The translations under genes were made by a program, and so were the position numbers. Positions 1-12,271 of a stretch of 64,000 bases of DNA are shown piece after piece. Every line of letters begins with the position of its first letter. Positions within the stretch are counted from its first letter, which is position 1. The stretch is from Hymenoscyphus infarciens (taxonomy: Eukaryota; Ascomycota; Leotiomycetes; Helotiales; Helotiaceae), in contig LLCB01000001.1 in the NCBI GenBank assembly GCA_001414345.1, positions 310,001 to 374,000 on the forward strand. The letters run 5' to 3'. The notes beneath the pieces were generated by a model. It did no database searches, had not been told where the DNA came from, and saw only the letters and a program-made list of their open reading frames with translations.

Positions 1-3000
1 CAAGCTGCCAGAATTTCCACATTCATAGCTCTCATCGCGTTGTATTTCACCCTCCGCAACGACGACAAAGAGTACGATAATGCCGAGGCGGAAAGGCAAT
101 CCCTCTTGAGGAAGAAACTTGCTCCAAAACCATCAAGCTCAGAAGATTCTACAAAGGGATATGGTGCTACCACGGATACCACAGTCAATGACTCTGATAG
201 CGAGGATGACGATACAGCAAAAGATTCATGGCTTGCAAAGCAAAAGAAGGCACAAGAGCTGATTCAAAAACGACTGAAGCAAGATGGCAACTGGTTTACA
301 TATGCGAAGGGCTTCACAGTGGGTTCCCCATAGTACTATCATGCCTTTGCCATGCTAACTTGCTCACAAGGTTTTCTTCCCCTATGTCATTCCAAAGAGC
401 AGGAGTCTTCAATTTAGAGGGTTTCTCGTTATACTCTGCTTATTAGCCACCAACGCCCTGAATGTCCTGGTTCCCAATCAACTAGGTGTCATGGTTGATA
501 GCCTCACCAAATATGTTGGAGGAGGTATGTTGTCCGAACCAATTTCTTGAAGCTTTACTAACGATGTTAGAAATTGATCATAACATTTGGCTTCCTGTTG
601 CAGTTTATACCGCCTTTCGTTTCATGAACAGCAGCTCCTGCATTGGATGGCTTCAAAAGTGGCTGTGGATGCCAGTGGAGTATTATTCGTATGATGCACT
701 CAGTACCGCATCCCATGCCCATATTATGACCCTCTCATCAGACTTCCACGATAACAAATCAAGTTCAGATCTAATCCAGGCTGTCAATGGTGGTAGGTCA
801 GTTGCAGACTTGCTAGAGACTGTTTGTTTCCAAGTCGTACCCATGTTCATCGATCTTGCGGTTGCCTTTGGGTATCTGTGGTCCAGGTTTGGTCCATACA
901 TGGGGTTGATGATGGTGACGACAGCAAGTACTTATCTCTACGTTACGACTAAGCTTGTGAGTATGCGAGCAGGTAAGCGTCGAAAGTATATCGCCGTCAT
1001 GCGCAAGGAATGGCAAGTTGGATATGATTCTCTTGATGGCTGGGCAACTGCTAGTGTGAGTTTTCCGTCAAGGCCAACTCCAGCTGGATTTGCGACTAAT
1101 ACCCCATTAGATGTTCAACATGCTCCCTTACGAGAAGGAGAAATATTCATCAGGTGAGTCATCTTTCAGAGACTCTGGGGCTGGCACAAACATAACTTGC
1201 TAACCCCCACAAAGCTGTGAAAGACCATCTTAAATCCAAGTGGACGTACGAGATGTCTTCACATTCACTTAGTGCTGTACAAGGCCTTATCCTGACCCTG
1301 GGTCTTCTGGGAGCTCTGTGGCTTGGCATGTACCAAGTTGCCTACGAGGGTCAATCGGTTGGCAAGTTTACAACTTTGCTTGTATATTGGGCACAGCTTG
1401 CGAGTAAGTCACTGGTTAGATTGAGTAATTGTTTCCCAAGCTAACAAGGAAAAGGTCCGTTGATGTTCTTCAGTACCATGTTCAAAAATATCTCCTACAG
1501 CTTAATGGATGCAGAGCGTTTACTCGAATTGTTCCAAACAAAGCCTTCAATTTCAGATTTGCCAAGTTCCAAGCCACTGAAGTTTGAAAATGGACTAGTC
1601 AAATTTGATCGCGTCGAATTTGCTTATGATGAACGAAAACCCACGCTCAAAAATGTCTCCTTTACCGTACCTTCTGGTAAAACCGTCGCCCTGGTTGGAC
1701 AGACGGGTGGTGGAAAGTCAACAATTCTCAAGCTGATTGATCGGTTCTATGATGTCAAATCTGGAAGCATATCTATAGATGGCCAAGACATTCGCGATAT
1801 TACACTGAGCAGGTATGTATTGCAACCCCTTGGGTATACTTGGCTAACAAAGATTTTAGCCTCCGAGAAAATATCGGTGTTGTGCCTCAAGACCCTGCTC
1901 TCTTTCGAGACTCCGTTATGAACAACATACGCTACGCTCGCTTATCTGCCACCGATGAAGAAGTATATGAAGCTTGTAAAGCTGCCGCGGTTCATGATAA
2001 GATTATGTCTTTTCCTGATGGCTACAATTCCACGGTCGGGCATATGGGAGTGTAGGTGCCCCCTGACAGTCTCTTGGTATATAGCTAACGTGGAAATCAG
2101 CAAGCTTTCTGGGGGTGAGAAGCAACGTGTTGCAATCGCTCGTGCAATCCTCAAACAACCCAAGATCATTCTTCTGGACGAAGCTACCAGCGCTGTCGAT
2201 ACCGAAACAGAGCATCTTATTCAAGAAGGGTTCAAAACTCTCTGCCGTGGTCGAACAACTTTCATCGTCGCGTACGTATTGGCCCTTTTTCCTCATTGGA
2301 AGTTTACTAATCTTGCCAGGCATCGCTTGTCAACGATCATGAAGGCGGATCACATCCTTGTTGTAATGGACGGCGAGATTATTGAAGAAGGCACACACCA
2401 AGATTTGATCCAATCCCGGGGCAAATATCACGAATTGTGGTCAAAGCAGATATTTGTCAAACCTTCTAGCGAACGATCCCGATCTCGAAGCCCACAGAAG
2501 CAAGACACCAACATGATCAATGATCTCAGCCCTGAAAAGCAGAAGGCAGAAATGATCAAGGCAAAGTCGGCCCCGGAAAACAACGTATCTGCCGCTGACA
2601 AGGACAACAAGAAAGATGGTGGGAAGAAGGGAGAAGTTGAACATCAGCGTGAGGTAAGCCCAGGAGATAATTAACACCTCGGGATATCAATCGCTTTGGT
2701 CGCATAGTTGCCGCTGAGAAGTATAGATTGCAAACAGTATACTCAGCTGAAAGTCTCACTGAATGTTCTGCTGAACACCAATTGTACCACTTCTGATCTT
2801 GCCTATGTCCATGTCATTTTTTTCGTTGATCCCAAAGGTTCAGTGTTTATATAGCGAGTGTCGTCTAACCTACACAGGGCTCCAAATTGAAACCCGATGC
2901 GCCTGAATTTGTCCCACTTCTTTCCAAAGCTGAATCGGAAGCCCTCTCACCTGCCAAGTCAATCACCAAGGAAGCCATAAAGGCTCCGAAGAGACTGGAA

Positions 3001-3642
3001 AAAGAGGAGAAAAAGGCCCAAAGCTTGAGCAAAAAAACTGGAAAGAAAGCTAGATTTGAAACCTACGGTACATCGTGATGAATTGGTATATATTGATTGA
3101 TTCTAATGAAACCTAGATGGCACCATCGAGACTGAATCTTCCGTCGCTGTTCCGCCCTATGAGCAATGCACTGAAGTGGAATCTGCAGCCGACAAGCCAA
3201 AACCGAGACGCTCCAGAATCGCGAGAAGGCATGTGGCCAAAAGCGAACCAGCTAGTAGACTCCAGGATTCAGTCGACGGCGCTCAAGACTCGGACGTGAC
3301 AGCAGTTAGTTCTGGAGAAAGCCAACCACTCCTACAGGGTCCTTCATCCGTAAGCATATTTGCATAAATGTCAAGTCCATTTGACTGATGCATTTATAGC
3401 AACGACGTCGGGTTTCAGCTCCTAGTGACCCACCTGCTGGCTCCCAGGATGCCAAAACTACTCGTGGCCGCAGAACTCGACATTGGCGTCTAAGAAACCG
3501 TGCTGCTGAAATTACTGGATCGGGAGTAGGATCGGGAATTGGCAGCTCCTATGAGACTTCTGCTGATGATGCTCACCTCCCTGCACCACCGGCCACACCT
3601 GCTGAACCAAATCCTTCGGTCCGTTTCGCTGCCGGTTCTTAA
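1..3642 (+). CDS. HMT1-type half ABC transporter, 5' end missing
   Basis: ATP-driven exporter of the ABCB half-transporter class, most like fungal HMT1 vacuolar heavy-metal/phytochelatin transporters. The frame is open from base 1, so the start lies outside the window. Visible exons by phase: 1-318, 371-524, 571-1055, 1111-1153, 1215-1403, 1455-1812, 1860-2051, 2101-2271, 2320-2653, 2878-3067, 3117-3349, 3400-3642. One transmembrane domain precedes one nucleotide-binding domain. The latter has Walker [10 protein letters not shown] (about 1697-1723), Q-loop [11 protein letters not shown], signature LSGGEKQR (about 2104), Walker [13 protein letters not shown] and H-loop AHRLST. The polar C-terminal tail (about 300 residues, Lys/Ser/Arg-rich, last four exons) is much longer than usual. 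Reading through the 2654 donor would instead end at 2674. ABC identity is certain; HMT1 assignment is inference from half-size architecture and sequence style. Confidence 0.88.
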
Positions 3643-4740
3643 AAGACCTCTCAATTTGCACTTATGTTGTTTCTGTAAGTTTATCTTCTCGGCGGTCGGG
3701 GGTATGTGGAGGTGCTAACCTGTGCCAGATCGTCTTTCCACATTTCATGATTTACGGCCGGCTGTTTGAAAACGACAAATTGATATTGGCATTCATTGCT
3801 TACGACCTTACATATGCATCAGTTCTCTTACGCCAATGTTTACTCCTCTCTTGGCTTCTATGACGGCACCTTTTGATCCACGAAATCGATATGAATCGGA
3901 CGAGTTACGGAATGTTAATAATTGACACTACTACTAGAGTGGTTGGGACTGGGTGGCTTGTAGCTTATTCTGTGCGCTGTTGCATTATGTTTTTCCCGCA
4001 TTTCTAGATGTTCTTTTCTTTCTCTTTCACCAAAAATTGTCATGACAAGTCTGTTTCTTGGGTTGGCATCACTCTAGCGGAAAAGTCGAGGGTGGGAAGA
4101 TTTGCTTTACGTTTTTCTCTTCTTTCTTTTTCCTGTTGAAGGACGAGGGACAGCAAACAAACCAGGTGGGGGAAATTGGAGTTCCGAGGTTGGAGCCTCT
4201 TTCTTCTTGGTCTGTGATTTGTTTATAGGGATAACTAGAATTAATTGCTTTTGTGTGTTGGTCAGTTGGTAGGATTGGGGAATTGTAACTCTCTTTTCAT
4301 CCCATTTTTGAGCTGTGTATTTTGAGTGTTGAGAAATATCTGGCATGATAACGTGTGGCCTTCACTTCTCGCTCGGTGGGTTGTTTTGTTCTTCTCCTTG
4401 ACCAGGCCTTCTTATCACGACTTTCTCACCTCGCTCGATTCATGTCACCAACGAATTAAAAGTGTTTGAAGAAAGATTATGAATTGACTCGAAGAAGAGA
4501 CATTGGGTTCCCAAAGCACTATTTACAAGCCGAGTCCCAAAGATCCCACTTCTTATCTCTTCCTACTCATTCCTTCTAATATTTCAAGCCCAATCCCCAA
4601 ACGCATGCTATGCAGAACCACTAGTCCAAAAAGCAAAAAAAAAAAAAACACAAGAAAAGAAAAGAAAATCATCCCATCCCATCCCATCTCAACCCAACTC
4701 ATAAATTGATCCCACCAAGTCTCACTGAATGAAGGATACG
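3643..4740. other. intergenic, no gene seen
   Basis: Region between the 3' ends of two convergent genes. It holds T/C-rich runs, a 12-nt A run near 4638 and a short CCCAT repeat at about 4674-4688. Short open frames here show no domain or splice logic. Confidence 0.6.
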
Positions 4741-5286
4741 CTAGTTCATCGAGATATCCCTCGCGTGCTCACGCCCACCACCGGCCTCACCCCTGCTGTG
4801 CAGACCCTGCACACTGATGTCCTTGCAGTTGATGGCACCGAACTTGTTCTTGGTTGCTCGCCACCAGGCTGCCTCTATGTGGCCCGCGTTACAGGTCGCT
4901 GGGAGGTTGAACTCCCAGTGGAGTTTTCCGTTGGTTCCGCCGCATTGCTTGCCGGTTATTGCGCAGCCTCCCTGGTGGGGTTGTGGGGTTAGTTTGAGAG
5001 GGTTTGTTTGAGAGGGTTTAGGAGAAATGAGATTCGAGAAGTGGGAGAGAAGAAAAAGGAGAGAAGAAGAGGGATGACTAGGCCACATGATGATGGGATG
5101 GGAGTGGGTTACCTTGAGGTTATCTCTGAATCCGTTGCAGATTCCGGAGATGTCGGTTACGCCTTCTGCTTCGACTGTTGAGGCGCGGAAGAAGCCTACG
5201 GAGGTTGTGCACCAGGCGGCTTGGGAGATGGTTGCGAAGGAGAGGATGGTTGCCATGGCGGTGCTGGTGAAGGTTGTGAATTGCAT
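4741..5286 (-). CDS. small secreted cysteine-rich protein (effector-like)
   Basis: Predicted 134-aa secreted protein from two exons, 5286-5113 and 4971-4741, joined in phase 0 across a 141-nt intron with GT and AG ends. Residues 1-23 form a clear signal peptide (hydrophobic core ending SQAAWC). The mature part has six cysteines at 26, 50, 61, 68, 85 and 107, enough for three disulfides, and a Trp-rich stretch (EAAWWRATKN). The C-terminal 20 residues are Gly/Arg-rich and polar. Size, signal peptide and even cysteine number fit a fungal small secreted protein or candidate effector. I do not recognise a named family. A TATAAA-like box and a minisatellite lie upstream. The next gene on the left converges on it; the right side is a 6 kb gene-poor stretch. 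Confidence 0.78.
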   Translation of the reverse strand: MQFTTFTSTAMATILSFATISQAAWCTTSVGFFRASTVEAEGVTDISGICNGFRDNLKVTHSHPIIMWPSHPSSSLLFLLSHFSNLISPKPSQTNPLKLTPQPHQGGCAITGKQCGGTNGKLHWEFNLPATCNAGHIEAAWWRATKNKFGAINCKDISVQGLHSRGEAGGGREHARDISMN

Positions 5287-5384
5287 CTTGGAATGGTTTT
5301 TGGTTGTGAGAGTTGAGAAGTTGGAAGTGAAAGGCGAGAAGTCGAAAGTTGGAAGGATTTGAAGTGAAGGTTGAGGATTTGAAG

Positions 5385-5390
5385 TTTATA
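5385..5390 (-). promoter_or_regulatory. TATA-like box upstream of secreted-protein gene
   Basis: TATAAA on the minus strand about 100 nt upstream of the ATG at 5286, a usual position for a fungal core promoter. Position and match only; no transcription start is known. Confidence 0.35.
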
Positions 5391-5429
5391 ATGAGAGGAG
5401 TGCGTTTGTTCTTGGAATGTGGAAGTAAG

Positions 5430-5494
5430 AAAAGACTTGGGAAAGACTTGGGAAAGACTTAGGAAAGACCGAGGAAAGACCGAGGAAAAACTGA
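5430..5494. repeat. 11-nt minisatellite (AAAGACTTGGG-like)
   Basis: About five to six tandem copies of an 11-nt unit, first as AAAGACTTGGG and then drifting to AAAGACCGAGG. It lies in the upstream region of the secreted-protein gene on the minus strand. Confidence 0.8.
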
Positions 5495-8400
5495 GAAGAT
5501 GGTGATGAGATGAAGAATGGAAGCTTTAGATGAGATATTGAAGCTCTATATACTTTTGTTGAACCCCCTCGAAATTATCACACACCAGCCGTGAGTAGAA
5601 CTACCAGAATTAGGAATGGATCCTCTTCATCCTTCGTTCGATCAATTGCGTACGCGAAAATTCAAGAATGCAAAACGTATTTTTAGTCTGCTGCTGTGCC
5701 TTGGGTTGTGTTTCTCCGCTTGGGGTTTTGCCATGTGCTAGCTGATGGACATTCAAGCATGATAAGCTAAAAGTCGGCTGTTACTGATAAAATGGATTCG
5801 TGTTAGAGCTTCAGCCACGCCTACGATTGATATTTCCCATTGGGGTCTAGCTGGAGGAAGGCTCGGCGTTCCTTGCATAGTGGAGAAATTGCTAAGCGAG
5901 AGGTGCGAAGGTATCCACAGGGCTGTATTGGATGTAGAGCTCGTGGGCGCTTATTTTTAGGGTTATCTCGTGCTTCATTGAAGATGGAGGTTATGAAGTT
6001 CTGAGAGATAATAGGAAAAGTGGTATTTACTTGCGATCCTGGTGGTGGTTTGCCGAGTATTCCACTTCTTCACCGTCTCAACACTCCACTTCCAAGTTTT
6101 ACTTTTGAGAATCCAATTGAGACTTTACTCATGTGAAAACTTACCAAGCGACATCATGGAAGATCTGCGGCTTGGGCAACCTTAACACTCCCGCAAAGGA
6201 TTTCCGGAAAGTGAACCCAACTTGAATTCCCAAGGATGACTTCTTTCCGCCTCCTCAACAGAATTGCATACTCCGTATTCGTGAGTGGACCAACAGTACG
6301 GTTTGCTTGGTGCAAGTGATCTCCGGGACAAATTGTTCTGTCTTTCTACAACCCACTTTTCTTCTTCCCTGCGCCACACCAGCCACAGAGAACTTTCCAA
6401 AATGGCCATTAAAGTGTTGGAAATCGCCCGAAAGGGATATTTCGAAAATAGCTCTAACCAGAAAGGGATTCCTCCTCCGGGACTTCGATGAGTGCCGGAA
6501 ACGGTATTCAGTTCGTGATTTGATTGAATCCTTTGCTTTGTGGGGTTTCCCTGCTAAGGTACTTGGCGGTGAGATCATTGGGTTGAGGTTTTAAGTGGAG
6601 ATTTTGGATCTATTCTGAGAGGGTTTAAATTTTGAGGTTTCTTCAAGTGAAAAGATAACGCTTCGGAGCTGACACGACTTCAAAATTCTAGCTTTATCAC
6701 AATCATTACTCTGAAACTTCTCGCAAAGTGAGCTTGATGCTTCGAAAGACGAAACATTGTCGTGTTTTACTCGTACACAGAATTGTCTACCTAAGCTCCT
6801 TGAAATTTGGGAATCGCTTGAAATTCGAAACTGGTGGTTATAATTGGAAGACTTACAAAAGGACCTTTTTGGTCTAAATAAAAGGCAAATGTTTTGGTTT
6901 AATTTCGATTCGTATGTACAAAGGTTTTAAATTCAGAGAGGCTAACTGAGCTAGCAATCAAACTCACGACCATCTTTTTAACTCATTATTTCCGCTACCA
7001 CTCAGCTTTTCCAATTATCATTCTCTCTCTCGGAATATTGACATTGACGCCATCCGTGTCAAACCTCTGACCACAACCGCTGGGATGTTTTTGCTTTAGA
7101 CAGTAGGTCATAATATCTTATGCAAATGTAGCCACGTATGGGCGGGCATAGGTGTGAGATCAAATAATCCTTCTATATTCCATGAACATTTTTTATTAGC
7201 TTAGAGTACTTCATGAGGGAAGTTTCATAAGGAGGGAAAAGGCACTTCACTGCAAATAAAAATCGAATTTCCTTGGTAGCAAGAAACACGCACGCATGCG
7301 TGGGGGAAAACGTCACATTGACTAGCTCCCTCCTTGACATACTCTATTTTTTTCTCGAAATGGATGTTTTGACCGACTTTGAAGTCTTGTGGGTGTTCGC
7401 CGTCGTAATAATAAAAGCCTGCCTCCCTGGTGAGAAATAGTTAGTTTGGTGCCACGGTTATGCGTCTTTGTTGAGTTTGGAAGGCGGTTGCATATTTTGC
7501 TGCGAGCTTGAAGTGTAAGCTGCAATTCGGTAGTTTCAGCGGGGGCAAGGGGGTTGGCAAGAATCTTGGAAGTGGCAGTTAGTTAGCAAGGGTTGTAAAA
7601 TCTAGAGAGGGCACCTACGCTCAATGTAGCCCCTACAATAGCTGGCATTAAGAAAGTGAAAAGCATTATGGGATTTGGTTTTCAAAGCAATGCCGGTTTT
7701 GATGCTTTTGCCAAGCGTGTTGAAGATGTTGAAGAGTGTTCTGTTTCAACCCTGAAAGTCAAGACGCGCTCCTTTACTTAGAATGTTCAATTTGACCTTC
7801 TGAATTTACAAATCCTCTTTCTGTTATTCCGCGAGTCGTAAATTCAGATGGGTTGTTTCTAGGATGCTCCAGTGACTCATGTTTGGCATACTTACTTCAA
7901 AAACATGAGACAAGATCCTAGACGAGAAACTGTCCAAACTCTTCTCCCAAAGAATGAATAAATTAGTAATCCATACGTCCTTTTCTGTTGTTCAAGAAGT
8001 CCAGAAGCCCATGAACTGAGTTTTAAACAGTATTACAAGAAATGATAGAATTGAAAACGTTCAACTACTCTTGTGCCAAAACAAAAACTTCTAGTCAAGT
8101 TTGCTCTTAGAGCAAACTCAGAGGGGTCTAAGTTTGACCAGACATGAAATAAAAATGCAGAAATCGATGCCAAAAGTGTTGAAAAGGAGCATGGTCTAAA
8201 AAAAGTTCTCGCAAAGAGTAGTGTTCACTAGTAAGCCGTCGGAAGAAATAAATCAATCTGAGAGTAGAAACAAGTGAGGAGCGAGAGCAGAACCCCCATT
8301 CTAGTTCCTAGAATAAATCCTTTCCAGCCCTCGTCTCCACATTACCGAAAAAGTAAAAAAAAAATAAGATCATTTTGATTTACAATGCTCGTCTAACAAA

Positions 8401-9675
8401 ACAAGAAGAAATATGTTTCTATATCACGTTGCTCTCGATGTTTTTTTTTAAATCTACTAGTTCCTAGTTCTCTAAAAATGCTTCGAAATTCTCTCCTCTT
8501 ACTCTCAGAAAAAAACAATTCGACTTCGAAAACCTCTTTCTGTCGCAGGTATATCACACGGGGTTCGGTTGGTATGATGCTGACCTGGATAAAAAGAACG
8601 TGGGCCGGGTTGGACGGACAAGAAATGCAAAGACCTTTTGTCTACATTGTGTGGCCCCAGCAATCGCCCACAGAAAAGGCGAAGCACTATGCACCTGGAA
8701 ATGGCGGTTTCAGGTAGTCAATATGCTGCTCTGGGTGTTGGTCACAAAATCCATATATCAGGTTCTTGTTGAAATAAGCGAGGAATTTCGACTACAAAAG
8801 GGTCTTCAACCATAAATATTGCGATTTTTCTGCGACGAAATTTTTGTTGCAACTACTTCCTCGTCCTTGGATTATGGTTGACTCATTGATCTTTTTAGCG
8901 TAAAAGAGGCTTTAACATACAGCATTTTTGCTGGTAGTGCTCGCTTGCTCATACGACTCGTACTCTTACGAGTCCGGAATCGCATGTTAGTGATGGTCTA
9001 ATACCGAAAGATCCCTTCAAATAAATGCTACAGGTCATCGAAGGGGGGTATTTACTTGTCGGTCTTTTCGTTTCAAGTAAGTAAAGCTCCGGATACATCT
9101 ACTTTACTTTTTATTGCATGCACCAAACAGTCTGGATTAATTGAACTTTAGTAGCAAATTAGTTTCCTGCTCCTTTAAGAACATTCTTTGGAAGTTCATA
9201 AGAACTACCCAAGGAGCTTTAAAGAGTAATGCACACTTCCCTTACAAATCGGCATAAACTGTACGTACCCAAGTAGCCTCAAGATATTTCTCATCAAAGG
9301 GAAAGAAAAAGTACGACGAGTTTAACACGGAAAACTTTCACAGCATGCTGGTTTTGTTTCCTAACGCTCGCTTGGCGGCTTACTAGAGGTAGCAAGAGCG
9401 CCGAATAACGTTCTCGAAACGTTGGATGGAGCCTTCAAGTTGTCCGGTCAAGTAAACGAGAAATTTCGAGAAGAAATAATTCACCGACAGCAAATACCCT
9501 GATTTCTGCTTTCCAAGTTTCTACTAGTGTGCGGAACTTGGATATATCTTCCTGAACTAGTGTAATTGTGTTTATAGTCTTCTAACCTAGAAGAGTTGTC
9601 CCCTAAGCTGTTATTTTGGTATCTATTTTAGTATTCAAAGCTGGATCAATATTATTGGGTTTCTGATTGTCTAGG
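5495..9675. other. gene-poor stretch, nothing convincing
   Basis: Over 4 kb with only short open frames that lack domains, splice-linked partners or codon-like composition. A T/A-rich part runs from about 6600 to 9300. Position 8773-8792 carries a 20-nt word found again at 11016-11035. Confidence 0.55.
8773..8792 (+). repeat. 20-nt dispersed repeat, copy 1
   Basis: The word AATAAGCGAGGAATTTCGAC here is identical to 11016-11035, 2.2 kb away in the same orientation, with similar flanking bases (TTGA before both). Meaning unknown; possibly a remnant of an older duplication. Confidence 0.6.
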
Positions 9676-9956
9676 TTAGCGAGCTTTGAGATATTTATAG
9701 GCTGGCGTAGGTGGTATAAAGACTGGATTACATGGATGTAAGCTTGAACGGTAAAAAGATATAGGCGGTGGTTTAGTGGAAGTTGCTACGTGTGGAGAGG
9801 GAATAGCAAAAGTTGAAGGATAGGCGTAGGAGAGATTTGGCGGAGGAGGCCTATCTGCTGTTACTATTGGTTTAGATCCTGTAAATTCTTTCAATTTGGT
9901 TGTTGATAACCGAGAAGTTGAGTGTGTGGTTGTTATGAAAGTATCGTTGCCAGCTT
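9676..9956 (-). pseudogene. Ser/Thr/Pro-rich exon remnant
   Basis: A 281-nt stretch reads as one open exon on the minus strand, preceded by an acceptor-like TATTTCAG and closed by TAA. It encodes a low-complexity Ser/Thr/Pro-rich segment with proline runs (DRPPPPNL, TKPPPISF), like the stalk of a fungal wall protein or the tail of a regulatory protein. I found no matching upstream exon, start codon or domain. It may be the last exon of a decayed gene or chance. Function unknown. Confidence 0.25.
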
Positions 9957-10779
9957 CTGAAATACTTTTATTAAGTTAAGATTTTCCCCAAAATTCTTTT
10001 TTCCGTCATAATCTGACAAGACTCCTTCATGCGATCGTCTTGCAAACTTTTTACAGCATCCCTCCCGAGGCTTCGATGCGTTTGAGAAGCGGTAGAAGAC
10101 TAGCTACTCCGATAATGAGCAGGGGAATTACTCAAGTGATTTTTCGTATCTATTTTCAATGTAACTCAAAATCTAAAAAGGCCCCGCAACCTCCACAATG
10201 GCGATGAATAAAAACTAGCAATGCTAAGAAGTCTTGGTGGCTGAAAAGAAATTGAACATCCAGATCACAAGGAGGCGGGAGCTGTAAGATAGAATAGCTA
10301 GCTAGCTTTACCTGCCGATAGGACCACCCAATCAGCCACCTACCATTCCATTGCCGCTCACTATCCTCTGAAGAAACAAACCAACTTATACGCCAACTTC
10401 CATTCAGTATTCTATTCTGCCCCTCAGAATTATATCCTTTTCATAGAAGGAACCCCCGAAACCCTCGAATAAGCGCGAAATCGTGAACACCTTACTTCCT
10501 CAACAGAAAATCCTTAGACTGCGCGTAATTGTACTTCCCATCAAGTAGAACAGCTCGTATTTCCTAAATTCAAAGACTGAGCTGTCTTCAGATTCGGATT
10601 TGAAGAGTGTTACATCCTCCTAGCTTAAACTATGGCTGCCAGACATGCACCTCTGATGGAAGAGAAAGTCAGGCACTTACTAAATTCCCGGTGTACTTCT
10701 CGAAAGGACAAGAAAGTTAGGAAGGGAGGCTGTGAACTGCTTGGCGACGGGTGGGACGTTCGGCAAAGGTTAGGACTCG

Positions 10780-10932
10780 ATGAGCGACGGAATACGAAAG
10801 ATCAGAAAAGCCGCTCGCTCCGACATAGCAAACGCCATCGAGGAACAAGATCAAGAGATTAGGGAACGTGATGAGCTTCAAGAGGAAGCAAATTATCATC
10901 GTAACCAAGTCGCGTCTATCTCGAACAGCTAA
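10780..10932 (+). CDS. short charged ORF, doubtful
   Basis: A 50-codon ATG-to-TAA frame of highly charged, helix-favouring residues (for example AIEEQDQEIRERDELQEEAN), which would form a short coiled coil. There is no neighbour evidence, no splice partner and no recognised family. It could be a fragment of a decayed gene (transposon Gag-like and transcription-factor coils look alike at this length) or a chance frame. Confidence 0.2.
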   Translation: MSDGIRKIRKAARSDIANAIEEQDQEIRERDELQEEANYHRNQVASISNS

Positions 10933-11015
10933 ACCACCCTCATGATGACTCAGACTCGGGAGCTATAAGAATTGGTTGAAATAACTTTGGATAGAAATTG
11001 AGCATTTCAACTTTG

Positions 11016-11035
11016 AATAAGCGAGGAATTTCGAC
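11016..11035 (+). repeat. 20-nt dispersed repeat, copy 2
   Basis: Identical over 20 nt to 8773-8792, same orientation. Confidence 0.6.
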
Positions 11036-11518
11036 AGTATCTTTTTCATCGACGAGAAATGCGACAATCTTTTGAGATTACTATGTGATGTGAAGGAGAA
11101 GATGTTTCGGCATATTTCAGAAAATTAGAATTACATCTCTTCACGGATAGCTACCTGTTCTGTAGCGTGGGATGACTGTTGAAGGCAGGAATGGACGGTG
11201 CCTCCGGAAATTGGCGGCTGGGGGTTTATAAGACAAGAGTTTTATTGTGGTCTAAAATCCTTGTTAGAATGTAGAAAGTACTGAAGGAATAAATTTGAGT
11301 CCATTTGTCTCCAGCACGAGTCCTGTGTTCCTGATCTCTGGAGTAGAAAAACATTGTTTTTGCCGGAACTTTGGTCCTAGGTTGTGGTTACATGAGGTTC
11401 GAGTTTGACGACTCATATCTCTCCGCTTCCATTGCGGCTGAATCAAACACCACGGGCAAATTCCCAACCGATGAATATTTCTAGAAGCTGAACCCCACAA
11501 CATCTCAAAATCAACTCC

Positions 11519-12271
11519 TCAGTTACTCTTAGCCTGCTTCTTCTTATAACTAGCACTCTCCGAATTTTTAAATGGGAACCCACTCGTCCTCTTATCCGCC
11601 CCCGTCTTGCGACTGATCCTACCCCCCGTAGAGGCAAACATCACACACCAAAGCGCGATACTAGCCAATAGCACCGAGAACACCGATCCCATAACAAAAC
11701 TAAATTGGCCACCGGTGGTATACTTGGCATAACCGTAGAACGCTGTTGCGGAGTGGTAGAGGAGAGAGATGATGAGAACGGGTACGGCATAGGGGGCTTT
11801 AGGGTCGGATTCTTCGGTCGTGATTGCTGAGGAGGTTGCTAGAGACAGACTGTTAGTATCGGGATTATGGGAAAGGGCTGGCCGATCGAAACGGGGAAGG
11901 GAGGGCGAAGGGGAGAGGGAGGACGTACTTGTCGATGTTAAAGGCACGGAACCGGTGAGGAGGAGGATTATCAGACCCAAAGCCAGGAGAGCGAATCCAA
12001 GGGAACGGGCGAAGTATTCTTCAAGTGCTGTTCGAAGGGTTAGAGTCGGATCCGGTGGAGGAAGGGTGTACGCACGTGATGGCTCTCGAACTTCGGGTGA
12101 AAGAAGCATGATTATCATTGTTGGAGAGACGATCAAGGGTGCAGCTTGTAATGCCATCCATCCTGCGGAGCCGTATGTGTATGCGTAGAAGACCTGTTGC
12201 ATGAATTGTTAGACAGGTACGAGGAGTTCTGGCGGACGGATGGAGGGGTAAAGAACTGTACATACGTCCAT
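11519..12271 (-). CDS. conserved-type four-TM membrane protein
   Basis: Predicted 180-aa integral membrane protein. Exons 12271-12266, 12193-12076, 12027-11929 and 11838-11519 give a continuous frame. The first exon is only ATGGAC followed by a GTATGT donor. Four hydrophobic segments lie at about residues 13-34, 49-67, 91-109 and 119-143. The third and fourth are joined by the loop YAKYTTGGQF, and the tail is basic and hydrophilic (ends KKKQAKSN). The 48-nt intron 12075-12028 keeps frame if retained, so both isoforms are possible. I do not recognise the family. It is divergent from nar1, with 433 nt between the two ATGs. Confidence 0.7.

Larger units (their letters stand above)
9957..11518. 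other. intergenic with one short coiled-coil-like ORF
   Basis: No supported gene. It contains the 50-codon ORF at 10780-10932, noted separately, and the second copy of the 20-nt repeat. Confidence 0.5.

Noticed and set aside
2003..2323. 106-codon minus-strand frame in the ABC transporter
   Set aside because: Antisense to the conserved signature and Walker B exon.
11820..12188. 122-codon plus-strand frame
   Set aside because: Lies antisense to the four-TM gene and is Arg/Gly/Glu-rich; a shadow of the real gene.
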